DNA of 64,000 nt, from NCBI GenBank assembly GCA_029248525.1, contig JAQWJE010000049.1, positions 887,195 to 951,194 on the forward strand. Direction: 5' to 3'. This stretch comes from Candidatus Binatia bacterium (lineage in GTDB: Bacteria; Desulfobacterota; Binatia; UBA12015). The position numbers were made by a program, and so were the translations under genes. The notes below the pieces were generated by a model that was not told the origin of the DNA, made no database searches, and worked only from the letters and a program-made list of their open reading frames with translations. Shown piece after piece: positions 26,950-35,931 of the stretch. The stretch's first letter is position 1. Each line of letters starts with the position of its first letter.

Positions 26950-28452
26950 ATGGCTTTGAAAAGTTTTCCGCCGAGTCGGCTCTTCGCGTTTTTCATGTTC
27001 CTTGCTCTGTTGGTGAGCCCGATTGCCAGCGCTGCCGAATCGGCAGCGCCTCGCGATGACCGGACGGCGTCGCCGAAAGTTATCGGCGGGGAGCCTGTAC
27101 CTCTCGACGATCCGGGATTGTTTCCGTTTCTTGTTTCCGTGCTGATTCCGGAGGGAGGCGATTTCGGACTCTGCACGGGCAGTTTGGTCGCGCCTCAATG
27201 GGTACTGACAGCCGCCCATTGCTTTGAAGGTAGCGATGGGGATGCATTGATTGCTGCGACGTCCGGGAGGCCCCCTTTTGCAAACCCGCAATTTGGCCAG
27301 GCGGTCCGCACGGTGATTCACCCTGAGTGGGATCCTTCAACGTTTCGAAATGATATCGCCTTGATCGAATTGTCGGCCGATGTCACTCTCTACCCGCCCC
27401 TGAATCCGGAAACTGGCGAACCGCTCTACACGCCCAGCGTTATATCATCGCCGGAAAACCCTCCGGTGTTGACCAGTGATGGAGTCGGGCCGGTGTATGT
27501 TGCAGGCTTTGGTCTGACTTCGCAGGACCCGGACGTAAGCCCCGAATTGGCCCATTGGGCGGGCCCGATAGACAGCCTTTCCAGCTCGCAGTGCAATGTC
27601 TACGAGGAGGGACCACCGGTCGACCCATTCACGCAACTCTGCGTGAGTGGTCAGCCGCAGACACCTTGCAAGGGCGACAGTGGCGGGGCCGTTTTCGCGA
27701 TCGAAAATGATGCCTTCGTCCAATACGGAATCGTCTCCTACGGCGGGATTCCCTGCGACATTGGCCCGTCGGTGAGCACCTATCTTCCCGCCTACCTCGA
27801 TTGGATCAATGGAGTCCTGAGCGGCGATCCCGGTGGGATCGTCGCCAATCTCGAAACACCGATACTTGGAATCGATGGCCTCGCGGCCGATGCGACCGGC
27901 ATTTCCAACGTCCAGGGTTGGGCATATACCACGACACCCGGAGCCGAAATCAATCGGCACGTCGAGGTCTTCATCGATGGCGACTTCGCGATGTTGGTCC
28001 CCTGTTGCGGCGACCGTGGCGATGTCGAGGCGGCAGGTGGGCCGTTGCTCGCCGGGTTCTCCGGCGTTTACAACTGGGGTCTTCTCGAATCGGGATCCCA
28101 CGAACTGAAAGTCGTCATCACCAGCACGATCGGCGAACAGCTGGTCATCTACCGCGACTTGAGTACTGCTCGGTTCGGCAATCATCCATTCGTGCGTGAA
28201 ATGGAGTTCACCAACGGCTCTGGTGGGGAATACACCGGTGGCACCCTCAGCTGCGAGACGGTGCCTGTGTCTGCACCGGAAAACAGGAGTTCCCAGGCAA
28301 CGGTGCGCTGCTTTAACTGGCTGGCAGAGGCAAGAAACGGCAGCACCCTTTGCGAAGGAAATGATTCTGACAACGCGCTCTACCTCGCGTTCGATCGGAG
28401 TTCGCAGAGCTTCAAGACAGTACCTGTGCCCGAAAATTCTTGTTTCCAGTGA
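26950..28452 (+). CDS. Secreted trypsin-like serine protease with C-terminal extension
   Basis: About 500 residues. GGAG seven bases upstream supports the ATG at 26950, which gives a signal peptide ending near SPIASAAES. The S1 domain spans residues 44-290: it begins KVIGGEPV (activation-type N-terminus), has LTAAHC (His, about residue 87), NDIALIEL (Asp, about 133) and CKGDSGGAVF (Ser, about 241). The catalytic triad is complete. The last 210 residues are a beta-rich extension beginning GIVANLETPILG, with GWAYTTTPGAEINRHVEVFIDG, of a kind found in myxobacterial and marine secreted proteases; I do not recognise it. It probably acts outside the cell or in the periplasm. Preceding propeptide sequence is short. 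Confidence 0.9.
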   Translation: MALKSFPPSRLFAFFMFLALLVSPIASAAESAAPRDDRTASPKVIGGEPVPLDDPGLFPFLVSVLIPEGGDFGLCTGSLVAPQWVLTAAHCFEGSDGDALIAATSGRPPFANPQFGQAVRTVIHPEWDPSTFRNDIALIELSADVTLYPPLNPETGEPLYTPSVISSPENPPVLTSDGVGPVYVAGFGLTSQDPDVSPELAHWAGPIDSLSSSQCNVYEEGPPVDPFTQLCVSGQPQTPCKGDSGGAVFAIENDAFVQYGIVSYGGIPCDIGPSVSTYLPAYLDWINGVLSGDPGGIVANLETPILGIDGLAADATGISNVQGWAYTTTPGAEINRHVEVFIDGDFAMLVPCCGDRGDVEAAGGPLLAGFSGVYNWGLLESGSHELKVVITSTIGEQLVIYRDLSTARFGNHPFVREMEFTNGSGGEYTGGTLSCETVPVSAPENRSSQATVRCFNWLAEARNGSTLCEGNDSDNALYLAFDRSSQSFKTVPVPENSCFQ

Positions 28453-28514
28453 TCGACAGGGAGGATCGAAACCCTCACGATCGGGCTTGTTGGCTTGTTG
28501 GATTTACGGATTTC

Positions 28515-30551
28515 TCACCCGTCGGCAAATACTGGTGCTCGGTGAGCCTTGCCGTCGGTTGGAATCACCCAGATCGGTGAAGACCAGGCTCTCTCCTGCA
28601 AAGTCTTTGCGATATCCGGGCGTGGTTCGACGCCCGAGCGAACAGCATCCCACGTGGACCAACGGCACGTCGGGTTTTGCAGCGCGCGTGCGTAATAGAA
28701 GGCGCGATGGTCAGGATCGAAGTCCGGATCGATCCACCAGGCCTTCAGCTCGTCGTTCCCGACGTCCGCGGAATGCGAGCAGTCGCGTAAATCCACTCGG
28801 GCTCCGTTGTCCGCACATCGGTTTGTCTCGGGGTCGGGGATGGTGCCATCGGAACAGGCGACGTCGTATACCTTCTCGTGGGTTTCCCCGTCCTTGTCGA
28901 TCCAGCCTTTGATGATCTGCAGCCGCTGCAAGGGCGCACGGCGGGGGTCCCGGAACGCCCATGCCAGAAAACGCGGGCGATCGTCGCCCTCTGCGACCAG
29001 TTCGCCACCCATGGTCACGCCGTCCTTGTAGGCCTGCGCGATGGCATCGTGCTCGTCGAGCAGGGCGCGGTCGAAGTCAAAGCCTGCAAAGAATCTTACG
29101 CGGATGCGTGGCCCGGAAGTGGCGAAGGTTTCCTTGCGACGGAAAGCATCGAAGATCGCCTCGCGCGTGTTTTCCGCCGCCCAGACGCCAGCGAGTCCCG
29201 AGGCCCCGTAGGTGATCGTGGCGGCAGCGGTGTAGTCCTCGCCGCCGATCTCGGTCACCAGGTCCGGTGTCACCACTTTCTGGAGGGTTGCCTGGAGGAA
29301 GGGGAGCGGCACCGAGCCGCGCTTTTCCGGGTCGGCATCCATCAGGCCGAGCTTGCCATAGAATTCACTCTCCACATCTGTGGTCGCGCCGGTATGGGCG
29401 TCGCTCGAGCCGATGAATCCGAATTGATACGGATTGCCGGCACCCTCGGTTGCCAGAGACAGGCCGTTGCGCAACGCCTCGCGCACATAGCTGCCATGGA
29501 GCTTGCTGATTTTCATGTTGCCGACCACGTACGGCATGATCTCGAAATCGGCCCATTCGTCGGTTTTGGAAAGATCAGGGTGGGTCTCCGAGGTTCCCTT
29601 CACTTGCGTGATCTCGACCAGCGGTTCGTTGCGCAGACGTCGGCTTGTATATTCGTCGTCCAGCGGGTCGCCGGCCCAGTCCGCGAGTTCGAACATCTGT
29701 CCGTTCGAGCCGTTGGAATTGTGTGGAATGGCGAGACTGTCGATGCCTTGTTCACGGAGGTTATCCATCCAATCCCACAAGTCTTCGGGGTTTTGTGAGT
29801 GAAAGCGTGAGAAGGGAATGGCGGGGAGGCGATCCCCGCCGCGGAAGATCACATTGCGGTGCAGATTGCCGCGGTCATCCGCCGACGTACTGTACTCGTA
29901 AGCGACAAAAGTCGTGAAGCGACCCGGATCGTTGAATCCTTCGGCGGCATCAATCGTATCGCGCCAGGCAGATCGAGCCACCTGAGTCGTGTCTTCGATA
30001 TCGATGCTGCCATCCTCGATGCCCCGCAAGAGGCCGGGAAGGAAGCTTGAGAAAATTTTCATCCGTGACGGGATCGAAAGGAGGCCCCGATTGTCCGGAG
30101 CATTCAGGTCGTGGATCCAATCGATCTCCGGTGTTTTCGAGAATTCCTGGGATGTGTCTGCCGCGGCCTCTGCCAGGCCGAGGAACATGGCATGGTCGGT
30201 GACTCCGTAGAAGTCCAGCGGTTCGTCCAGTTGCATCATGAAGCCGGCCGGATGCCGGAGTGGTTCGCCTCTCGCATAGCGGTAGGCATCGCTGGGTTTT
30301 GCTGTCGTCCCGAAGGCAAACGCATCGAAGGAATAGGCCGTATGCACATGCAAGTCGCCAAAGTAGGCATTGCGCTCGGGGTTGGGCGCGGCGCGTACAA
30401 AGACTAATTCGTCGCCGATCTCGTGGGGCACTGCCGGGAAGCCCTGTCGGTTCGGCGTCGCGCCCTCCTCCGATGGTGCAGACGAGTCGGAACACCCGGT
30501 GCAGAAAACAAACAGTGCCACGCAGATTAGTTGCCATGCTTGAAATTTCAT
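28515..30551 (-). CDS. DUF3604 lipoprotein (copy 3)
   Basis: 678 residues. An N-terminal lipoprotein signal (MKFQAWQLICVALFVFCTGC, Cys20) is followed by the DUF3604 body: YFGDLHVHTAYS, VTDHAMFLG, IPHNSNGSNG and GFIGSSDAHTG, the His/Asp residues expected to bind metal. AAAGGT precedes the ATG. It is the last gene of the unit receptor > DUF3604 > DUF3604, with a 37-base gap to its paralogue, and is divergent from a catabolic-looking operon through the shared operator. DUF3604 proteins are predicted metal-dependent hydrolases with unknown substrate. Neighbourhood suggests action on a molecule taken up by the receptor. Confidence 0.9.
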   Translation of the reverse strand: MKFQAWQLICVALFVFCTGCSDSSAPSEEGATPNRQGFPAVPHEIGDELVFVRAAPNPERNAYFGDLHVHTAYSFDAFAFGTTAKPSDAYRYARGEPLRHPAGFMMQLDEPLDFYGVTDHAMFLGLAEAAADTSQEFSKTPEIDWIHDLNAPDNRGLLSIPSRMKIFSSFLPGLLRGIEDGSIDIEDTTQVARSAWRDTIDAAEGFNDPGRFTTFVAYEYSTSADDRGNLHRNVIFRGGDRLPAIPFSRFHSQNPEDLWDWMDNLREQGIDSLAIPHNSNGSNGQMFELADWAGDPLDDEYTSRRLRNEPLVEITQVKGTSETHPDLSKTDEWADFEIMPYVVGNMKISKLHGSYVREALRNGLSLATEGAGNPYQFGFIGSSDAHTGATTDVESEFYGKLGLMDADPEKRGSVPLPFLQATLQKVVTPDLVTEIGGEDYTAAATITYGASGLAGVWAAENTREAIFDAFRRKETFATSGPRIRVRFFAGFDFDRALLDEHDAIAQAYKDGVTMGGELVAEGDDRPRFLAWAFRDPRRAPLQRLQIIKGWIDKDGETHEKVYDVACSDGTIPDPETNRCADNGARVDLRDCSHSADVGNDELKAWWIDPDFDPDHRAFYYARALQNPTCRWSTWDAVRSGVEPRPDIAKTLQERAWSSPIWVIPTDGKAHRAPVFADG

Positions 30552-30588
30552 TGCTTTACCTTTGCTGAAGTTGAAGAGCGCCGCCGGT

Positions 30589-32631
30589 TTACCGGGAGGG
30601 CTTGATCCAGATCGGCGAGGACCAGACGCGCTCGCGTATCGTTGCGGGGACGCGCGGGTCGGGTTCGCGGCCCAGTCGCAGGGAGTCGTAGGTTGACCAG
30701 CGACAGGTGGGATTTTGCAGGACGCGCACGTAGTAGAAGGCGCTTCGTGCCGGGTCGAAGTCGGGATCTTGCCAGGTCGCCGCCAGTTCCATGCTGCCGG
30801 TCTCGCCGACGAGCGCGCAGCTGGTCAGATCAACGGAGGCGCCGTTGTCGGGGCAGCGTCGAGTGGTGGGGTCGACCTCAAGGCCATCCGCACAGGCGAT
30901 GTCCTGAACCAGCTCGTGAGTTTTGCCCTCGGCATCGATCCAGCCCTTGACCATCTGGATCCTCTGCAAGGGTGCGCTCATCCAGTCGCCAAGAGCCGAG
31001 ACGTAAAATGTCGGACTGGCGTCATGGCCGGACCGCGGGCGGAGCACGCCGCCCATCGGGACGCCGCCTGCGGCGGCGATCGCGACCGGCTCCGCCTCGT
31101 CAAGAATGCTCTCGTCGAAATCCTCGCCGGCAAAAAAGCGCAGCGTGATCCGCGGGCCTGACGAGGCGTAAACCTCACGACGTTGCATCGCGGCAAAGAT
31201 CGCGTCGCGGGTATTTTCCGGGGCCCAGACCGCAGCCAGGCCGCCCGGGGTGTTGAACCGCAGGGGTGAGAGGTGAGGCTTGGGTTCGCTGCCGGGTTTC
31301 TCGGGTGCCCCGAAACGACGAATCGCGGGAGAACTCACCTGGCCGACAGCGCCCACGAAATCCCATTCGTCGGTGTCCCCCGGGTTTCCATTATGCGTGT
31401 CGGTGGATCCAATCATGCCGAAGGCCAGCGGGTTCATGCCGAGACCTTGCTCGAGTTGGAGGCCGATCTTGAGTCCCTGGCGGGCAAAGCCAGTCTCAAA
31501 GGCGCAGCCGGTCTCCTCGCCGGGTTCGCAGGGTTCAAAGACCTGGCTAAAGGCGCACTCTTCGTCGGTGGCGCCAACTCCCAGTGCGCATTCCGAGGCC
31601 CCCTTGATCTGGTAGATCTCGGCCAGTGGTTCGCGCCTTTTGCGGATCTCCCATTCGTCTTCGCCGTATTCGCCGCCGTCGTATGTGTAGCGGCTGTAGG
31701 CGAGGCCCCAGGATTTGTTCATGTTGTGAGGAATCGTGAGGAAGTCACATTTCCCCGTGCAGGTCTCTTCGAGGCCTCGCCAGAGATCGATTGCGTTGGA
31801 TACCTCGAGAGACGAGATCGCGAATTCCGGGAGATCCGATCCGTTAAACAGGATGTTGCGGTGCATTTTCCCGGCGTCGGGCAGGGTCGGGGAGTATTCG
31901 TAGGCGGCAAATGTAGTGAATGTGCCCGGGTCGTTTTCGGCATCGGCCAGCGCTATATATCGTGCCCAATCACTGCGGGCATCCTGCTCGCAGCGCAGCA
32001 CACCGCCTTCGCCGCGGCCACAGATCGGCCACGAATCGCGCCCCTTGGCGGTGCGCACCTCTGGTTGATACACGCCCGCCGGAGCGTCGGGATTCTTCTC
32101 GACGTCTGGTTTGGTGAAGCTGACGATGGTCCGCAGCAGCAGGAAGGCCATTGGGTTCGGTGTCTCGAGAAGGTAGCAGTTGATCGATTCGAACCAGGTG
32201 AGGTCTGTTTCGTCACAGCGCGTGCTCACACCGAAGCCCTCGGCATGGTCGGTGATCGCGACGAAGTCGAGCGGGCGTGCGAGCTGCATGGTCTCGCCGC
32301 CCGTGCTGAGAAGGGCTTCGCCCTTTGCGAAGCGATAGGCGTCCTCGACGGTCACCGTTGTTCCCATGAGCTTTGCATCGAAGCTTTCGTGGGTATGGAC
32401 ATGGGTGTCGCCCCAGTACACGTTGTTCAGAGAGTTGCGCGGTTGGATGACCCTTGGCTGGGGCTCCGGCTTCGGGACTCTGGAATCATCCTGAAGCGCG
32501 TAGTCGGCCGCCAGATTGTCGGCGCCCACCCGTTGCATCCTTTCGTAGGTGCTCTGGCCGAAGGTGAACCACCCAACGATTGCGGCAAGCGCGACCAGGC
32601 CGATCGCCCCCAGGAAAATCTTTCTTATCAT
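30589..32631 (-). CDS. DUF3604 protein with N-terminal membrane anchor (copy 2)
   Basis: About 680 residues. MIRKIFLGAIGLVALAAIVGW is a single membrane anchor rather than a cleavable signal. Metal-site motifs match the family: YWGDTHVHTHESFD, ITDHAEGFG, IPHNMNKSWG and GMIGSTDTHNG. It has Cys-containing insertions not present in copies 1 and 3 (for example ACGEETGCAFETGF-type sequence and RGEGGVLRCEQDAR). The start at 32631 is preferred over a longer frame that overlaps the receptor gene. It sits between the receptor and the lipoprotein copy. The three DUF3604 copies therefore differ in targeting: signal peptide, anchor and lipoprotein. Confidence 0.9.
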   Translation of the reverse strand: MIRKIFLGAIGLVALAAIVGWFTFGQSTYERMQRVGADNLAADYALQDDSRVPKPEPQPRVIQPRNSLNNVYWGDTHVHTHESFDAKLMGTTVTVEDAYRFAKGEALLSTGGETMQLARPLDFVAITDHAEGFGVSTRCDETDLTWFESINCYLLETPNPMAFLLLRTIVSFTKPDVEKNPDAPAGVYQPEVRTAKGRDSWPICGRGEGGVLRCEQDARSDWARYIALADAENDPGTFTTFAAYEYSPTLPDAGKMHRNILFNGSDLPEFAISSLEVSNAIDLWRGLEETCTGKCDFLTIPHNMNKSWGLAYSRYTYDGGEYGEDEWEIRKRREPLAEIYQIKGASECALGVGATDEECAFSQVFEPCEPGEETGCAFETGFARQGLKIGLQLEQGLGMNPLAFGMIGSTDTHNGNPGDTDEWDFVGAVGQVSSPAIRRFGAPEKPGSEPKPHLSPLRFNTPGGLAAVWAPENTRDAIFAAMQRREVYASSGPRITLRFFAGEDFDESILDEAEPVAIAAAGGVPMGGVLRPRSGHDASPTFYVSALGDWMSAPLQRIQMVKGWIDAEGKTHELVQDIACADGLEVDPTTRRCPDNGASVDLTSCALVGETGSMELAATWQDPDFDPARSAFYYVRVLQNPTCRWSTYDSLRLGREPDPRVPATIRERVWSSPIWIKPSR

Positions 32632-32731
32632 CAATGATTTCTTTCCGAGGCTTCGACTCGGGGTCCTCGATCCGGGGCTCCCGATCCCGGGCGCTCGAAC
32701 CCGGTGTTTCCATTGATTCTCTGGCTGCGCC

Positions 32732-35230
32732 TCAGAAGCGGTAGGAAAGCTCGGCACCAAAGGTGCGCGGGATCGTGAAGTTCCGAGTGATGACGCCGAC
32801 GGAATTCGCAAGACTGAAGACGCTGCCGGCGGGCACGCGAGTATCGGTCAGATTCTCGCCCCAGAGGGCGACTTGAGCGCTATCGTCGAAGAAATCGTAG
32901 GAGACGCGAGCACCGAGGTTGTTGCGGCCTGGTTGCCTGGCTTGTGGCACCTCGGGCCCCAGCGCATAGTTGTCGCTCTGATAGCTCCATTGCGCACGGG
33001 TCGTCAGCCAGCCTCGCATCCAGTCGCGTTGTCCCAACTCCAGCGGGAAGGAATACTGCGCCGAGAGGAAGGATTGAAAGCTGGGGACCCCCTCGATCTT
33101 CTGGCCTGATTTGTTGATCTCCTTGCCATCCAAATTGCTCACGGCTCCCGGGAAGCTGGTGTAGCGCGCGTCAAGAAGTCCGATATTGCCGGATAGTACC
33201 AGGCCGGGCAGGGGCATGGCCGTCACCTCAAGCTCGGCGCCGCGGGTGGTTGCTTCCGCGGCGTTCAGGGTGAGGGTGAGGATTTCCTCGATCAGTCCTT
33301 CGTCGTCGAAAATGGTTTCGGTCACCCGGCGCTGGATGTTGTCATACTTGCCGTAGAACAAGGACACGTTCAGTGTCAGTCGGCGATCAAAGGCGATGGA
33401 CTTCACGCCGATCTCGAAGTTGTCGAGGGTCTCGGGCTCGAAGGGCTCGAGCTGATTCCCTCCGGCGCTGGGATTGATGGTTGCGTTGAAACCGCCGCCC
33501 TTGAAGCCCTGAGAGTAGGTGAAGTAGCCCATCAAATGGTCCAGGCGGATATCGTCGAACCACTCCTCCGGTGCGGTCAAGGCAATGCTCGCCATCGGAC
33601 TCCATGCGTCGAACGTTTTGTCGCCGGATCCGTCGAATACTACTGCAGGAGGGTCTGCCAGCAGGTTGGTGTTGATCTGTGTGGCCTGTTTTCGATCGGA
33701 TGAGTAGCGCAGCCCTGCCGTCAGGCTGGCCCACTCGGTGAGCGCGGCCGTGGCCTGGCTGAAGAACGCCCAGGTAAAGTTGTCGGTCTCGAGGTTGTTC
33801 AAGGTGGCCGATGTGACCACCGGGATTCCGACATTGGTGACGGAGGGCCGCTGGGCATTCTCCCAGAAGGCGAAAAAACCACCGACGAAGTTGATACGGC
33901 CGTCCCAGGCTGTCGCGTTGATCTGGAATTCCTGCTGGATTTGTTCGGAGTCGCCGGGATCGCCCTTGGTTGGATCGGGTCCCCCCCGGCTCGTCAGCGA
34001 GACCATGGGAAAGGGCGTTGCGTCGAGGTCGATTGCGGATGCAGTCGTCTGCTGGCGCCAGGAGGTAATGGACTTCAGTACGATATCTTCCACCCAGTCG
34101 GTATCCCCGACGTCGTATTGAATCGTTCCCCAGGTGCCGTAGCTGGTCGCGCTTTGGACCTGATTGACGTTCATGGGATGTGTATATGGTCGAGACTCGC
34201 GACAGGCATCATAGAAGCCTGGCTGGAAATTCCCGATGTTTGTCTCCTGAGCAATGGCACATTGGCCGATGGCCAACTGCCCGTGGGATTTCCACCAGGT
34301 CCCTGTCATGTCGATCGTGAGAGCGTCTGTTGGCAGGAATCGAAACGAGCCCAGAAACGTAAGGCTGTTCTGGCGGCCCAGGTCATCGAGGCCGAGGTAG
34401 GGATTCGTCGCATAGCCCCCGCGATTTTGCGATGCGAAAGCAAGACGCGTGAACAGCTTGTCCTCGAACCAGCCGATATCGACCGGGATGTTGATCATGC
34501 TGCGGGTGTTGACGATCCCCTGGTTGCCGACGCGCACCATCTGGAAGCCCTCGAGTTCGTCGGCCGGCTTGCGTGTGGTGATATTGACAGCGCCTCCGAT
34601 CGTGTTTTTGCCGAACAGAGTGCCTTGTGGTCCACGCAGGACTTCGACGCCCGCGATGTCGAGGGTGTCGAAAACAGCGGCTTGCGCGCGCGGGAGGAAA
34701 ACACCGTCCACGTACATGCCGACGCCGGGCTCGAACGCCACGCCCGCTGACGCAGTGCCGACGCCGCGGATGCGGATTTGTGCTGAGGTCTGGCCCGAGG
34801 CGATCGTGATGTTCGGGACGAGGTTCTCGATCTGGTCGATTCGCGTCACGTTGGCCTCGCGCAGGAGGTTCTCGCTCATCGCGGTGATAGATACAGGTGT
34901 GTCCTCGAGGAACTCTTCGCGTTTTCTTGCCTGAACGACGATTTCCTCGATTTGGCCCCGAGTGGAAGGTGAGAGGCCGGACTCGTCGCCTGCTTCCGCC
35001 TGCGCGACTTCGGCGTCGGCCTCGGTTGCCGGGCCGCCGACGTCGGTTGGCGATTCAATGAGCTCCTCATAGGCCGATGGCGCCTCGATCTGCGCTTGCG
35101 CGAGGCCTGTGATCCCCGGCACCAGAATCAGTGCTGACAACAACACGTTTCGGCATCCCTGAACCAAGGGAGCAGGTGCGCTGATTGCGCCGGAAGCCCC
35201 GCGAAAGCGACGAATTCTCAGGTTTAGCAT
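32732..35230 (-). CDS. TonB-dependent outer-membrane receptor
   Basis: 832 residues. A signal sequence (LLSALILVPGITGLAQAQ) is followed by the plug: EEIVVQARKREEFLEDTPVSI resembles a TonB box and plug start, then IENLVPNITIASG, VDGVFLPRAQ and VEVLRGPQGTLFGKNTIGGAVN. The C-terminal barrel ends in FGAELSYRF with a terminal Phe, as expected for BAM-dependent barrels. It imports a bulky or scarce ligand across the outer membrane using TonB energy; ligand unknown, no iron-specific marker seen. The ATG at 35230 has no Shine-Dalgarno and lies inside the double palindrome, so translation may be leaderless. First of a three-gene unit with two DUF3604 genes. Confidence 0.9.
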   Translation of the reverse strand: MLNLRIRRFRGASGAISAPAPLVQGCRNVLLSALILVPGITGLAQAQIEAPSAYEELIESPTDVGGPATEADAEVAQAEAGDESGLSPSTRGQIEEIVVQARKREEFLEDTPVSITAMSENLLREANVTRIDQIENLVPNITIASGQTSAQIRIRGVGTASAGVAFEPGVGMYVDGVFLPRAQAAVFDTLDIAGVEVLRGPQGTLFGKNTIGGAVNITTRKPADELEGFQMVRVGNQGIVNTRSMINIPVDIGWFEDKLFTRLAFASQNRGGYATNPYLGLDDLGRQNSLTFLGSFRFLPTDALTIDMTGTWWKSHGQLAIGQCAIAQETNIGNFQPGFYDACRESRPYTHPMNVNQVQSATSYGTWGTIQYDVGDTDWVEDIVLKSITSWRQQTTASAIDLDATPFPMVSLTSRGGPDPTKGDPGDSEQIQQEFQINATAWDGRINFVGGFFAFWENAQRPSVTNVGIPVVTSATLNNLETDNFTWAFFSQATAALTEWASLTAGLRYSSDRKQATQINTNLLADPPAVVFDGSGDKTFDAWSPMASIALTAPEEWFDDIRLDHLMGYFTYSQGFKGGGFNATINPSAGGNQLEPFEPETLDNFEIGVKSIAFDRRLTLNVSLFYGKYDNIQRRVTETIFDDEGLIEEILTLTLNAAEATTRGAELEVTAMPLPGLVLSGNIGLLDARYTSFPGAVSNLDGKEINKSGQKIEGVPSFQSFLSAQYSFPLELGQRDWMRGWLTTRAQWSYQSDNYALGPEVPQARQPGRNNLGARVSYDFFDDSAQVALWGENLTDTRVPAGSVFSLANSVGVITRNFTIPRTFGAELSYRF

Positions 35231-35258
35231 ATTGCTAAATATTTAGCATTCTGCTAAA
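35223..35258. promoter_or_regulatory. Double palindromic operator between divergent units
   Basis: Four half-sites in 36 bases: TTTAGCA (35223-35229), TAT, TGCTAAA (35233-35239), AT, TTTAGCA (35242-35248), TTC, TGCTAAA (35252-35258). This is two copies of a 17-bp 7-3-7 palindrome whose centres are 19 bp apart, typical of TetR-family sites bound by two dimers. It covers the receptor start codon and lies just before the regulator start at 35263. The adjacent TetR-family protein is the obvious ligand. Confidence 0.85.
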
Positions 35259-35262
35259 CTTG

Positions 35263-35931
35263 ATGTCAAACATGTCAGATAATTCCGAATTGCCGGCGAC
35301 AGTCCTGGAAAAGGGCCAGGCTCGGCCGTTACCGAAGGCGAATCAGGGCCGCGCCGAAACTGAGCGGCGATTGATCGAGGCCGCTCTCGAGTTGATCAAG
35401 AGAAACGGTATTCTCGCGGGCCTGAATCTTCGGGAAGTTGCCGCCGCCGCGGGCGTCAATCGTGGCAATATTTATCACTACTTCGGCTCCAGGCAGGAAT
35501 TGCTCCGCGAGGCGATCGCCCGTCGTTTCAAAGTGATTAGAAAACAGCTCAATGCTGACTTCCGGGGGCTCCCTTTTGTCGAGCGGCGCACGAGGCAATT
35601 TCGAGGTGACAGCTTTCAGGACAGCAAACTACGCGCCTTGCTCGTGATTGACGGAGACGGAAGTGTGGACCCCATGCCAGCCTATGAGGGCGCGCTCAGC
35701 AGCCTGAAGGAGGACGTCGTCAACGGGGATATTGACCCCGCCCACGATCTCGAGGCATTGCAGGTTGCGCTCTCGGCGATGCTTCGCGGCTACCGGATTT
35801 TCCGCGAGCCTTACGCCAAGCGGGTTGGCGCGGATATCGAGGCGCTCGACGAGCGAGTGGCGTCCGTCGTCGGCGGTTGGCTCGAGACGATGAAGCAACC
35901 GCCCGCGGCAACGCCGGATCGCGCGGACTGA
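35263..35931 (+). CDS. TetR-family transcriptional regulator
   Basis: About 222 residues. The N-terminal DNA-binding domain is clear: AETERRLIEAALELIKRNG, then LREVAAAAGVNRGNIYHYFGSRQELL, the helix-turn-helix with the family's conserved Y-F-x-S/N-K-like end. The C-terminal part would bind the inducer; I cannot name it. The ATG at 35263 has no Shine-Dalgarno and lies five bases after the double palindrome, so transcription and translation are probably closely linked and the gene may be leaderless. It leads a seven-gene unit, ending at a TGA that overlaps the next ATG. It probably represses both its own operon and the receptor unit. Confidence 0.9.
   Translation: MSNMSDNSELPATVLEKGQARPLPKANQGRAETERRLIEAALELIKRNGILAGLNLREVAAAAGVNRGNIYHYFGSRQELLREAIARRFKVIRKQLNADFRGLPFVERRTRQFRGDSFQDSKLRALLVIDGDGSVDPMPAYEGALSSLKEDVVNGDIDPAHDLEALQVALSAMLRGYRIFREPYAKRVGADIEALDERVASVVGGWLETMKQPPAATPDRAD

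Noticed and set aside
31273..32637. A 454-codon open frame on the plus strand
   Set aside because: Antisense shadow of the DUF3604 gene with no recognisable protein features.
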